DNA of 55,167 bases from DASWVC01 sp036401335 (lineage in GTDB: Bacteria > Verrucomicrobiota > Verrucomicrobiia > Chthoniobacterales > JAFAMB01), in assembly GCA_036401335.1 (NCBI GenBank), contig DASWVC010000231.1:1-55167 (forward strand), given 5' to 3'. The notes beneath the pieces are model-generated. The model did not search any database and was not told where the DNA came from. It saw only the letters and a program-made list of their open reading frames with translations. Of the stretch, positions 41,084 through 49,289 are shown in pieces; the first letter of the stretch is position 1, and each line of letters begins with the position of its first letter. Made by a program: the position numbers and the translations under genes.

Positions 41084-41230
41084 AATTGTAGCAATGGCAT
41101 GAATTGTATCAATGCGGCCAATTGAAGCAGTTGAATTGATGCAATTCATAAACTGGCCCTAATCCTTTAAGTCACGAATGCCACTGCCCCCATTGTTACA
41201 ATTCATCGCATCGATACAATGGGTACAATT
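41084..41230. repeat. Cluster of short inverted AATTG/CAATT repeats between convergent genes
   Basis: The left arm ATGAATTGTATCAATG (41099-41114) and right arm CATTGTTACAATTCAT (41191-41206) pair at 15 of 16 positions. Between them lies TGAATTG-ATG-CAATTCA (41132-41148). Further AATTGTA (41084-41090) and TACAATT (41224-41230) copies flank them. The whole region is AT-rich and non-coding, between the YacP and binding-protein gene ends. Confidence 0.55.
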
Positions 41231-41239
41231 ACTCATCAA

Positions 41240-42196
41240 TCAGAAGGGCGAATTCGGGAAGTAATACTGGGCGGCGTTTTCCGGTGTGACCAACGGAGAA
41301 TCCAGGATGTACCGGCCATTGATCGGGAGTTTCGCCGCGAAATGCAAGGCCGTGACTTCGATGGCCGTCGCGATCATGCTCGGTGAGTAAATCACGTCAA
41401 CGGGTGTCTGCGCATCTTTGTCCATCACCCGCTTGACCATCTGTTTCATGCCCGCCCCGCCCACCACGACCATCTCTTTGTCCCGGCCGACCTGGCGCAT
41501 GGCGTCCAGAACACCCAGCGCAATGTCATCGTCCTGGGCCCATACCCCGTCGATTTTAGGAAAACGGGTAAGAAAATCCTGCATGACTTTAAACCCGTCG
41601 TCACGGTTCCAATTGGCGTACTTGGAGTCCAGCACTTTTACCTGGCTGCCTTTAATCGTGTCCATGAACGCATCAAAGCGCTGGTTGTCGATCACGGTTG
41701 GCAGTCCTCGCAGGACGACCATGTTGCCTTTGCCCCCCAGCTTCTTGATGAAAAACTCGGCCGCGATCTTGCCCATCCCGGGATTATCCCCGGCGACGTA
41801 AAGGTCCTGAATGGAAGGGTCGGTAAGGGCGCGGTCAACGATCGTCACAAAAACTCCCTTGTTCTTGACCTGACGCACCGGGTCGGTCAGCGGAGCCGAT
41901 TCATAGGGTAGGATGACAAGGGCTTTGATCTGCTGGGTAGCCACGAGATCTTCCAGGCTGTTGGCCTGATCACTGGCACTGGTGGCAGTGACCACCGAGA
42001 CCTGCACGTTCTTGTACAACGATTCAATCCGCTTCTTGGCCTCCTGCGCAAAGTAGTTGATGCCGCCGGTCCATCCATGATCGGCAGAGGGAATGGAGAC
42101 GCCGATCTTAACCGGTTCGTCGGCCTTAGCCCTTGGTAAGGAGACGTTCGCCGCGCACAAGGCTGCGGCCAATAGGTAGGGAGTTAACGGTTTCAT
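41240..42196 (-). CDS. Sugar ABC transporter periplasmic binding protein
   Basis: 318 residues with a Sec signal peptide (MKPLTPYLLAAALCAANVSL). The mature protein has the two-lobe periplasmic-binding-protein family 1 pattern: IGVSIPSADHGWTGGINYFAQEA, SLEDLVATQQIKALVILP, DNPGMGKIAAEF, GVWAQDDDIALGVLDAM and VVGGAGMKQM. I used the ATG at 42196, where the signal peptide begins. It is the last gene of the importer operon, 20 bp after the permease gene; the ligand is a pentose or similar sugar by family. Confidence 0.9.
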   Translation of the reverse strand: MKPLTPYLLAAALCAANVSLPRAKADEPVKIGVSIPSADHGWTGGINYFAQEAKKRIESLYKNVQVSVVTATSASDQANSLEDLVATQQIKALVILPYESAPLTDPVRQVKNKGVFVTIVDRALTDPSIQDLYVAGDNPGMGKIAAEFFIKKLGGKGNMVVLRGLPTVIDNQRFDAFMDTIKGSQVKVLDSKYANWNRDDGFKVMQDFLTRFPKIDGVWAQDDDIALGVLDAMRQVGRDKEMVVVGGAGMKQMVKRVMDKDAQTPVDVIYSPSMIATAIEVTALHFAAKLPINGRYILDSPLVTPENAAQYYFPNSPF

Positions 42197-42215
42197 GGGT
42201 GCTGATGGGGATTGA

Positions 42216-43244
42216 CTAGTGCGTCCGGCGGTTTCGCTGCAAAAGCGCCGCTCCGAGAATGATGACGCCTTGGACGGCACCGTTCAGGTAGACGCTGATA
42301 ATGCTGGTGAGATTGAGGATGTTGCCGATGAGGGTCAAGATTAACGCTCCAATGATCGACCCCCACACCCGACCTGACCCACCCCGGAGCGCGGTTCCGC
42401 CAACGACGACGGCCGTGATGGCTTCCAGCTCCCAGAGCAATCCCGTGGACGAAGAAGCGGAACCCAGCCGGGGAACGTAAAGCAAGGTGGCAAGGGCGAC
42501 GCAGAATCCTTGAACGACGAAAGCCACCAAACGGATCTGGTGAACCCGAATGGCCGAGTAGTAAGCAACTTCGGCGTTCGATCCGACGGCACGGCAATAC
42601 CGACCAAAACGTGTTTTGGTTAGGATAATCGCACCCACCACCACGACGCCTGCCAGGATCCAGACCGGGATTGGCAAGTTAAGCCAGGCGTTGTAAAAGA
42701 CTGGCCGGTACGTCTCCCGAACCGCTGAGTCGAGCGTGAGGGTACCCCCGTTGGCCAGAAAGGTCACCAAGGAACGGAAGATGCCCATGGTGCCGAGGGT
42801 CACGATGAACGAGTCGATGCTTCCCTTGGTGGCAAGCAGGCCATTCAGCAACCCCGCGAGCAGCCCGACCACGACACCGACACCCATTCCCGCCCCGACC
42901 GCCAGGGTAAGCGGCCAACCGGAATTCGCGAACGAATTCATGACGATGATCATCAGGCTGGCGATCAGCGCGGCCATCGCCCCCACCGAGAGATCGATCT
43001 GTCCCGTCACAATCACGAAGGTGGCCCCGACGCTGATGATGCCGATGAACGCACTCCTGGTCAGCACGTTGCTGATGTTATTCCAACTGACAAAGTTGGG
43101 GTTCAAGGCGTACCCGAGCACAATCAGCAACAACAAGGCCAGCAGCGGCCCGAATTCACGAAAGTATTTGCCGAGCTTGGCGTTCAGGGTCTCGCCGCGT
43201 TTTGCGGGCGGTGTTTCGGTGGCAATCGGTTCGGCTGCACTCAT
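42216..43244 (-). CDS. Ribose-type ABC transporter permease
   Basis: 342 residues with about eight to ten transmembrane helices, the RbsC-family permease. A cytoplasmic Lys/Glu-rich N-terminus leads to FGPLLALLLLIVLGYALNPNF, and the segment DLSVGAMAALIASL with GFCVALATLL and GGTALRGGSGRVWGS is typical of the family. One permease gene with a two-domain ATPase matches RbsC/XylH/MglC systems. It overlaps the ATPase gene by 4 bp. Confidence 0.92.
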   Translation of the reverse strand: MSAAEPIATETPPAKRGETLNAKLGKYFREFGPLLALLLLIVLGYALNPNFVSWNNISNVLTRSAFIGIISVGATFVIVTGQIDLSVGAMAALIASLMIIVMNSFANSGWPLTLAVGAGMGVGVVVGLLAGLLNGLLATKGSIDSFIVTLGTMGIFRSLVTFLANGGTLTLDSAVRETYRPVFYNAWLNLPIPVWILAGVVVVGAIILTKTRFGRYCRAVGSNAEVAYYSAIRVHQIRLVAFVVQGFCVALATLLYVPRLGSASSSTGLLWELEAITAVVVGGTALRGGSGRVWGSIIGALILTLIGNILNLTSIISVYLNGAVQGVIILGAALLQRNRRTH

Positions 43245-44815
43245 AGGGTAACCGCCCGTTCAGGGCCTTTCACCCCGGTGGCGTAAAGCATGATCTCGTC
43301 TTCGTTGATCGCCTCTCCTTCCAGGCTGGCGACGGCCCGGGATGAATGCATCACGATCACGCGGTGGCAAAGCCCGATGATCTCGAGCAATTCGGAGGAA
43401 ATCACGACGCACGCCTTCCCCTCGGCCGCCATTCCGGCAATCCAGCGGTAGATTTGTGCTTTGGTGCCGACGTCAATGCCACGGGTCGGCTCGTCAAAAA
43501 TAATCACCTCCGGTTCTACCGCCAGGATCTTGGCCAGAACCACCTTTTGCTGGTTGCCGCCGCTCAGCCGGCTGACGGGCATGGACGGATCAGAAATCTT
43601 GATGTGGAACTGGTCCACGGCGGCCTGAAAAGCCGCTCGTTCCTTCCGCCGGTCAACAAACCAACGGGCAAATCGCTTAAGCCCCAGCAACGAATAGTTG
43701 GTCTGGGCATCAAACGAGACCACCAACCCTTTGCCCTTTCGATCTTCGGGCAGGTAAACGGCTCGCAGTTGCCGCAGCGCACTGGCGTAATTCGAAATCC
43801 TGATTGGCCGGCCGGCGCGCAGAACCGAACCGGAGGATACGTCGCGCAAACCGGTTATCCCTTCAAACAACTCCGTTCGCCCCGCCCCGATCAGGCCCGC
43901 AAAGCCGAGGATCTCCCCCTTTTTCAGGCTGAACGAAACGTCGGTCACATGGCCGGGAACCGACAAGTGCCTCACCTCGATCAAGTTACTTTCCGCCGTG
44001 GAATAAACCTTTGGTGGGAAGAGGTCGCTGAGGTTGCGTCCCACCATCAACCGGACAATTTCATTCGGCGACAGGTCGGCGGCATTTCGGGTGGTCACCA
44101 CGCGGCCATCGCGCAGAACCGTGATCTGGTGGGCCAGCCGTTTTACCTCTTCCAATCGGTGAGAGATGTAAAGGATGGCCACGCCTGCCTTGGCAAAGGC
44201 CCCAATGATTTCGAAGAGCCGATCCGCTTCGCGCCGGGTAAGGACCGCCGTCGGTTCATCCAGGATCAAGACAGTGACCCGGCGCGCAATGGCTTTGGCG
44301 ATCTCAACCATCTGCTTTTCGCTGACCCGCAATTCGCCAACCCGGGCGTCGAGGGCAACGTCTGCGCCTACCTTCGCCAATACGTCACGGCCCATGGTTC
44401 GCATCGTGCCTTCGTCGAGGAAAAATCCACGACGCCGTTCCTGGCCCAGGAAAAGGTTCTCGAGAACGGTAAGATCCTCCGCGAGGTTCAACTCCTGATG
44501 AATCAACCTGACCCCAAGGCCTTCCATTCTCCGGAGATTTCCGGTTTCGACCGTGCCCCCTTGGAACGCCACGGTTCCGGAGCTCGGTTCGAGAATTCCT
44601 GACAGGATTTTCATAAGCGTCGATTTGCCCGCACCGTTCTCGCCAACGATGGCGTGAACCTGGCCGGCGTGAAATTCGACACTGACGTTTTCCAGGACAC
44701 TCACCGGCCCGAACGCCTTGCTGATGCCGCGCGCCGCCAGAACGGGCCTGGGTGGGCCAGGCTGAACGGTCTCGTCTTTGAAAGCACTTTCAGAAGAGCG
44801 AGAAACCATGAACAA
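43241..44815 (-). CDS. Sugar ABC transporter ATP-binding protein (two ABC domains, RbsA-like)
   Basis: 524 residues with two ABC domains. Domain 1 (about 28-250) has Walker A GENGAGKST and Walker B ILDEPTAVL. Domain 2 (about 275-500) has a degenerate Walker A GLIGAGRTEL, a strong signature LSGGNQQK and Walker B IIFDEPTRGI. This asymmetry is normal for RbsA/MglA/XylG. The substrate is probably a ribose- or xylose-like sugar. A later ATG at 44809 is equally possible. It is the first gene of the operon. Confidence 0.93.
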   Translation of the reverse strand: MFMVSRSSESAFKDETVQPGPPRPVLAARGISKAFGPVSVLENVSVEFHAGQVHAIVGENGAGKSTLMKILSGILEPSSGTVAFQGGTVETGNLRRMEGLGVRLIHQELNLAEDLTVLENLFLGQERRRGFFLDEGTMRTMGRDVLAKVGADVALDARVGELRVSEKQMVEIAKAIARRVTVLILDEPTAVLTRREADRLFEIIGAFAKAGVAILYISHRLEEVKRLAHQITVLRDGRVVTTRNAADLSPNEIVRLMVGRNLSDLFPPKVYSTAESNLIEVRHLSVPGHVTDVSFSLKKGEILGFAGLIGAGRTELFEGITGLRDVSSGSVLRAGRPIRISNYASALRQLRAVYLPEDRKGKGLVVSFDAQTNYSLLGLKRFARWFVDRRKERAAFQAAVDQFHIKISDPSMPVSRLSGGNQQKVVLAKILAVEPEVIIFDEPTRGIDVGTKAQIYRWIAGMAAEGKACVVISSELLEIIGLCHRVIVMHSSRAVASLEGEAINEDEIMLYATGVKGPERAVTL

Positions 44816-45384
44816 GGTGAATTCGGCTTGAGTTTACAACGGGAGAAAACGGCGTGTTGAATATCATTACCCCGCTCGTTGCTTCAAGCAATTTCACCAC
44901 CGAAGGCGGCTTGACCGAACGGCGCGTGCTCCGGAGCGTGGCCCGCCGGCCTCCGGCGACCCATCGCGCTTTTCCTGCACCCTGCGAGCGTTAGTCCGTC
45001 CAACTGCGGGCCTGGCTCGTGTGGAAAGTTGGGCGCCGGCCGTTGCAGACGTGCCGGTGATTTGCCCGTCATGGCCAGTCCAAGGCTCAAAGTTTATCCT
45101 AAAAACATAAACCTGAGCCGTTACGAGTTCGGCTTGCCCTTGACCAGCAGGAAATGATTGCACGCGATCACGTACGCCTGACCCGAAATCGAGGAGGCCA
45201 CCCGAGGAGGACGCATCGACATGTATTTATAACTAGTAACGAATTTTCCACTGCGTGCGCTTGCATCACAAAGAGACCCGGCTTGGATTCTGAAAAAATC
45301 CAGCCGTCCCGACGTGATCCGGGTTCGCCATCATGCGATCTTTTGCACCTGCCGTTTGATCAAACCCACGAACCATCCCTCCCA
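44816..45384. other. Intergenic region between divergent transporter and secreted-protein genes
   Basis: No supportable gene in 569 bp. The ABC importer promoter should lie near 44830-44880. An AT-rich stretch near 45224-45250 (TTTATAACTAGTAACG) may be the promoter of the + strand secreted protein. The hairpin at 45084-45119 is listed separately. Confidence 0.5.
45084..45119. promoter_or_regulatory. Two-part hairpin in the divergent intergenic region
   Basis: GGCTCA (45084-45089) pairs with TGAGCC (45114-45119) and GTTTAT (45092-45097) pairs with ATAAAC (45107-45112), around a 9-nt loop with two small bulges. This 12-bp stem could be a regulator binding site or RNA element for either flanking gene. 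Confidence 0.4.
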
Positions 45385-46266
45385 ATGAACAATACAATCT
45401 GCAAGCTTGCTGCCGCCTTCTTCACGCTCGCAACGCTGGCCAGCGGAGTCACCGCCCCGGCTCAAAGTGTTCCGGAACAGGTTGCCGCCCTCAAGACCCA
45501 GGTAAGCAGCCTGGAGGAGGCCGTTGCAGCCCTCCAGGTACAGCTAAACCGCTTGCAAACCAGAAATGACACCTTGCAGGCGCAGGTAACGAAGCTCCAG
45601 TCTAACAATGCCCTCGCCCTGGGACCGTTTGTGCGCGTCGACTACAACCAAAAGGCGGGAGTGGAAGGGCCAAACCTGATCTTTAGCGGCGTCAACATCC
45701 ACTTGGTCAGCGGCTCGGGCGCGACCGATGACGGTGGCAACCCCCGCGGATTGGGGAACTTGATCATCGGCTACAACGAAGATCCCGGTTCCCGCGGGGT
45801 CTCCCTTGAACCCGGGGATCGTGGCGGGTCGCACAACCTCGTGATCGGGCGTTACCATCGCTTTTCACGAGCCGCTTTCGGCGGTTTTGTCGCCGGTGAA
45901 TTCAACACCATTCAAAATGAAGGCGCAAGCGTCACCGGAGGCGGTAACAACACGGCCAGCGGCGGCTTTTCAATGGTAAGCGGCGGTTTCCAAAACATCG
46001 CCCGCGGTGAAGGCGCAAGCGTCGCGGGCGGCGTCTCCAATGTTGCCAGTGATGGGGCGAGCGTTGCCGGGGGCTTCCAGAACACCGCCAGCGGCGATCT
46101 CGCCACCGTTAGTGGAGGATGGCACAACCGCGCCGGCGGCACGTGCGCCACGGTGAGCGGCGGGTCCGGCAACACGGCGGACCATCCCCGTGCGGTGGTG
46201 ATCGGAGGGCAGCGCACCGACGCTCAGCAGGAATTCTCAATTGCACCGCAGCCCCCTTTTCCTTAA
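45385..46266 (+). CDS. Secreted coiled-coil protein with YadA-head-like repeats
   Basis: 293 residues. A signal peptide (about 1-27) is followed by a coiled coil (about 30-75; QVAALKTQVSSLEEAVAAL) that should oligomerise the protein. A middle domain (about 80-165) leads to seven repeats of 14-15 residues (about 171-275), each of the pattern xxNxASGxxASVxGG, like the left-handed beta-roll of trimeric autotransporter heads. No C-terminal membrane anchor is present, so it is probably secreted or periplasmic rather than displayed as a classic autotransporter. Start placed at the ATG preceding the signal peptide. No recognisable Shine-Dalgarno. Confidence 0.8.
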   Translation: MNNTICKLAAAFFTLATLASGVTAPAQSVPEQVAALKTQVSSLEEAVAALQVQLNRLQTRNDTLQAQVTKLQSNNALALGPFVRVDYNQKAGVEGPNLIFSGVNIHLVSGSGATDDGGNPRGLGNLIIGYNEDPGSRGVSLEPGDRGGSHNLVIGRYHRFSRAAFGGFVAGEFNTIQNEGASVTGGGNNTASGGFSMVSGGFQNIARGEGASVAGGVSNVASDGASVAGGFQNTASGDLATVSGGWHNRAGGTCATVSGGSGNTADHPRAVVIGGQRTDAQQEFSIAPQPPFP

Positions 46267-46379
46267 ACCAAGGCGCTCGCCCGGAATCGTTTTCTGCACC
46301 ATTCCGGCGCCTCAATCCTGATTGACTGCGAAGGCTGATGGTGCCGCAAAGCCGGGGGCGTCCGCATGCCTACGTCCGC

Positions 46380-46622
46380 TCAGGCCACAGGCACCGGGTT
46401 TGACGGAGGATCCGGAACCGTCGGTGGGCGGCTCGGCAGGTTTGCGTGGGCCGGGCTTCGGATTTGGCCCGGTCCCTCGTAGATCTCTGTCCGAAAGATA
46501 GGAATATCTTTCGGTGCATCGATGCCGATTTTGACCACGTCGCCCTCGATTCGGGTGACCTTGATGTGAATGGAATCGCCGATGACGATGCCTTGGTTAA
46601 CGTAGCGGGTGAGGACGAGCAT
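46380..46622 (-). CDS. csrA: Carbon storage/translational regulator CsrA with extended tail
   Basis: 80 residues. Residues 1-50 are canonical CsrA (MLVLTR start, GDSIHIKV, VKIGIDAPKDIPIFRTEIY) with the RNA-binding residues L4, R6 and R44. A Pro-rich tail of about 30 residues (SRPPTVPDPPSNPVPV) extends the usual 60-70 residue length. CsrA binds GGA motifs in mRNA leaders and controls translation of motility and metabolism genes. It is downstream of fliA and the flgN-like gene. Confidence 0.93.
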   Translation of the reverse strand: MLVLTRYVNQGIVIGDSIHIKVTRIEGDVVKIGIDAPKDIPIFRTEIYEGPGQIRSPAHANLPSRPPTVPDPPSNPVPVA

Positions 46623-46684
46623 GGGGAATGGTTTGAATCGGTCTAGCCAATCACTTGGACCAGGTGGGTGTCCGGAGGGTGCTT

Positions 46685-47110
46685 TTAAGAGGTTTTGACG
46701 CTGGGGCTGGTGAGTAAACGCGCTTTGAGGTCCTGGTTCTGCAAGATGCGGCTGCCGAGCCGGCTGCTCAATGTGTCAACCTCCAGGCGTAACGACTCGA
46801 GGAACGGTTGCACGTACGGCGGGAACTGTGCGAGGATGGTTTCGTTGAGCGCTCCGTCGGGCAGTTGCAGCCGGACGGCGATGGAATGAAAAAGCAACTC
46901 GGTCGCTCGGCGCCCTTGCGCGGCAAGCTCCGTTTGTTTTCGGATTTGTTCTTCCAGTTGGTGGGTCTCCTGGAGGTCACGCCGGTAAAGGGCTTCCGTT
47001 TGCTGGTTGAGGAGGCAGAGCAGGTCGTGCTTCTCCCGAAGCTCGGCGCGTAACGCCACAACCAGTTCGTCCCAGTCCAGGGGCTCGTTCACCGAAACAG
47101 TCTTTTCCAT
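46685..47110 (-). CDS. FlgN-like flagellar export chaperone candidate
   Basis: 141 residues of long amphipathic helices (LVVALRAELREKHDLLCLLNQQTEALYRRDLQETHQLEEQ) that match the FlgN fold, a helical coiled chaperone for the hook-filament junction proteins. It has no signal or transmembrane segment. It lies directly after fliA (adjacent, no gap) and 62 bp before csrA. FlgN assignment is by helix pattern and neighbours; the sequence itself is not strongly conserved in this family. Confidence 0.65.
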   Translation of the reverse strand: MEKTVSVNEPLDWDELVVALRAELREKHDLLCLLNQQTEALYRRDLQETHQLEEQIRKQTELAAQGRRATELLFHSIAVRLQLPDGALNETILAQFPPYVQPFLESLRLEVDTLSSRLGSRILQNQDLKARLLTSPSVKTS

Positions 47111-47875
47111 TTAGGCCAGCAAGGCAGCCATCTGGGCCCGGAGTTGCTTGACGGCCTGGGTGTGAATCTGGCAGATGCGGGATTCCGTAAGGCCAAAGCA
47201 GGCCCCAATGTCAGCCAGCCGAAGGTTCTCGTAATAATACATCGCCAACACCTTTTTAGGCACTTCCGGCAGCCTCGCAATGCGTTCAGCCAAGAGGGCA
47301 ATCATCTCTTTGCGTTCGACCGCTTCAAAGGCCGAAGTCGAGCAGTCGTCGGCAATGAGTTCGTGCAGGGAGGGTTCATCCAAATCGCCCTGGGCATCGG
47401 GTGAGTCGAGCGAAACCATCCGAACAGGACGCGCGTCGTCGATCAACTCCTGGAGTTCGCGGTCGTTCATGTGCATTTCGGCGCAGAGGGATTCACGGCG
47501 GACCTCGCCGCTGTGTTCCTGTTCCAAGCGGGCGATGGCCTCGCCCAGTCGCTTGGCCTTGGAACGGCCGGCGCGGCTCATCCAATCCATCCGACGCAGC
47601 TCGTCCAGGATGGCGCCGCGGATACGGGTTGACGCATAAGCCCCAAAACTGCCGCCTTGGTCGGCCCGGCAGTTGCGGGCAGCGGTGACTAGCCCAGTGA
47701 CGCCAACGCTGAAAAGTTCCTCAGCTTCAATACTTTGTGGGAGCCGGCGCTTGAGGCGATCGACAATGGATCGGACCAGAGGCAGGTGCCGCACCACACG
47801 GGCTTGGAATTCCTGCTCATCCAGTTGAAGAACGGGCTCGACATCGGGACGAAGCGTGGAAACGGCAGGATGCAT
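47111..47875 (-). CDS. fliA: RNA polymerase sigma factor FliA/WhiG family
   Basis: 254 residues with sigma-70 region 2 (VVRHLPLVRSIVDRLKRRLP, AEELFSVGVTGL, FGAYASTRIRGAILDELRRMDW), region 3 and region 4 (LPEVPKKVLAMYYYENLRLADIGACFGL with SRICQIHTQA). The RIRGAILDELR segment is typical of FliA/WhiG. FliA drives late flagellar and chemotaxis genes. It abuts the flgN-like gene, so the locus is a motility-regulation unit. No FlgM anti-sigma gene is visible here. Start at the ATG 47875. Confidence 0.92.
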   Translation of the reverse strand: MHPAVSTLRPDVEPVLQLDEQEFQARVVRHLPLVRSIVDRLKRRLPQSIEAEELFSVGVTGLVTAARNCRADQGGSFGAYASTRIRGAILDELRRMDWMSRAGRSKAKRLGEAIARLEQEHSGEVRRESLCAEMHMNDRELQELIDDARPVRMVSLDSPDAQGDLDEPSLHELIADDCSTSAFEAVERKEMIALLAERIARLPEVPKKVLAMYYYENLRLADIGACFGLTESRICQIHTQAVKQLRAQMAALLA

Positions 47876-48432
47876 ACTGCGAAACAGTAAGCAGAGGCCG
47901 TGCCATTATCATAATTACCATAATATTTAGGTTTTCACGTAGGGCAGAAGTGCGTCCGAGCGAATCCTTGCTCTTCCTTCACTTCCCGCAAACTAGGCAA
48001 GAAACGGTTGTTTCTCCCTTTCCGGCCAGGCAGATTGTGCCGGTTGCCCCGCCATTCCTCTGAACCCCCAGCTTCCCGGCGCTCGCCCGCGTGGCGTGGT
48101 CCGGGGTGCACTCAACGCCATTACCATTTTTGAGAAAATCGCTTCCCGGGTAGCCGAATCCCTTACATTGAGCTTTTAACTTCCACCGCTTAAGTTCGGG
48201 CTCGGCTTCCGATCGGGTCCCGAAGAAAAGCCGGCGTCACCGTCCGTTGACTTTCCGCCCCGCCAGCATGAATTGATGATAATTCCTGGGGCCGACTTGC
48301 GGAACGGTGCGCAAGCGGAGCGAGGCCATGCGCTTTGATCCGCATACTTTAGGGAATTTGGGAACGGGATGGCCTTTCCCCGGGAGCGTTGGAGTTGAAA
48401 AACGGATTTTAGTCGCTGGTACAGAACTACTA
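47876..48432. other. Intergenic region between fliA and tRNA-Ser
   Basis: No supportable gene in 557 bp. It holds an AT-rich imperfect palindrome (47905-47924, listed separately) just upstream of fliA. Reading frames on the minus strand that cross into 48433-48517 are artefacts of the tRNA. Confidence 0.6.
47905..47924. promoter_or_regulatory. AT-rich imperfect palindrome upstream of fliA
   Basis: A 20-bp sequence with outer arms ATTAT (47905-47909) and ATAAT (47920-47924) and a palindromic core TAATTA (47912-47917), 30 bp upstream of the fliA start. It could overlap the fliA promoter or be a regulator site. Inferred from symmetry and position only. Confidence 0.35.
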
Positions 48433-48517
48433 GGAGGGATGGCAGAGCGGTCGATTGCACCGGTCTTGAAAACCGGAGACCCGCAAGGGTCCGTGGGTTC
48501 GAATCCCACTCCCTCCG
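48433..48517 (+). tRNA. tRNA-Ser(UGA)
   Basis: An 85-nt class II tRNA. The acceptor stem GGAGGGA (48433-48439) pairs with TCCCTCC (48510-48516), and the discriminator is G. Anticodon TGA (48467-48469) lies in the loop CTTGAAA. The long variable arm GACCC-GCAA-GGGTC is a perfect hairpin, as required for serine. The T arm is GTGGG-TTCGAAT-CCCAC. CCA is not encoded, so it must be added after transcription. Confidence 0.97.
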
Positions 48518-48641
48518 GCTGCCCGGCCAGTTCTACGGGGAAAAGTGCCCAGGCTTTCGCCCCAAAACATTTTGATCCATTCCCTCCGTCACGTCGGGGA
48601 AACGTTGTTCACCGGCATTCGTTGTAGTTCATTCTCAAACC

Positions 48642-49157
48642 GTGCACTGGCTCGAGGTCTTTGAATTCACCTTTTACATGGTCGAGACGTTCGCCCTGCC
48701 TTTCGCCATTTTGGTCTACGTCTACGAGCATGGAAAGCAGCGGCAGGCGGACGAGGAAGAGCTGTACCAACGGCTGTCGGACGAGTACCTGGATTTTTTG
48801 AAGCTGGTGCTTGATAACGGCGACCTGCAACTGTTGAGCAAGCGGATGCAGGACCTTCGTCTGAACGAGGAGCAGGAAGAGCGGCGGCTGGTTCTATTCG
48901 GCATTCTGGTCAGCATTTTCGAACGGGCGTACATTCTGGTTTACGAGGAACGCATGAGCAAACAGACGCGACGGCTCTGGTCGTCGTGGGAGGACTACAT
49001 GCGGGAATGGTGTCGGCGGGCTGATTTCCGCAGCGCCTTGCCGGAATTGCTGGACGGAGAAGACCCGGAATTTCGTGCCTACATCGAAAAGATTGCACAC
49101 CAGGCTCACCTGCAGCCGGTTTCCCCTGGGCATCGCTCGATCGCGTCGCTGCCGTAA
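48642..49157 (+). CDS. Hypothetical membrane-anchored protein
   Basis: 171 residues. I do not recognise the family. An N-terminal hydrophobic helix (about 5-27, FTFYMVETFALPFAILVYVY) is followed by a highly charged helical region (about 30-85) and a second amphipathic or hydrophobic segment (LFGILVSIFERAYILVY). Charged helices fill the rest. The opening is likely a GTG; an internal ATG at 48678 would remove part of the first helix. It stands alone between the tRNA and treX. Confidence 0.6.
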   Translation: MHWLEVFEFTFYMVETFALPFAILVYVYEHGKQRQADEEELYQRLSDEYLDFLKLVLDNGDLQLLSKRMQDLRLNEEQEERRLVLFGILVSIFERAYILVYEERMSKQTRRLWSSWEDYMREWCRRADFRSALPELLDGEDPEFRAYIEKIAHQAHLQPVSPGHRSIASLP

Positions 49158-49289
49158 AACCTTTGCGCGGAGATTTGCTTGCAGGCGGTACAGGTTTGTC
49201 GGGTTGCTTCCGGGTTGTGTTATGGGGGCAGAGTGGGCTGCTAATTTTGCATCGACAAGCACCCCTTTGCCCGTAGGGGTAACAAAGCC

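Noticed and set aside
43346..44602. 418-residue open frame on the + strand
   Set aside because: Antisense to the two-domain ABC ATPase gene.
48237..48509. Minus-strand frame beginning MGFEPTDPCGSP
   Set aside because: It reads through the complement of tRNA-Ser(UGA); this is a well-known type of false gene caused by tRNA sequence.
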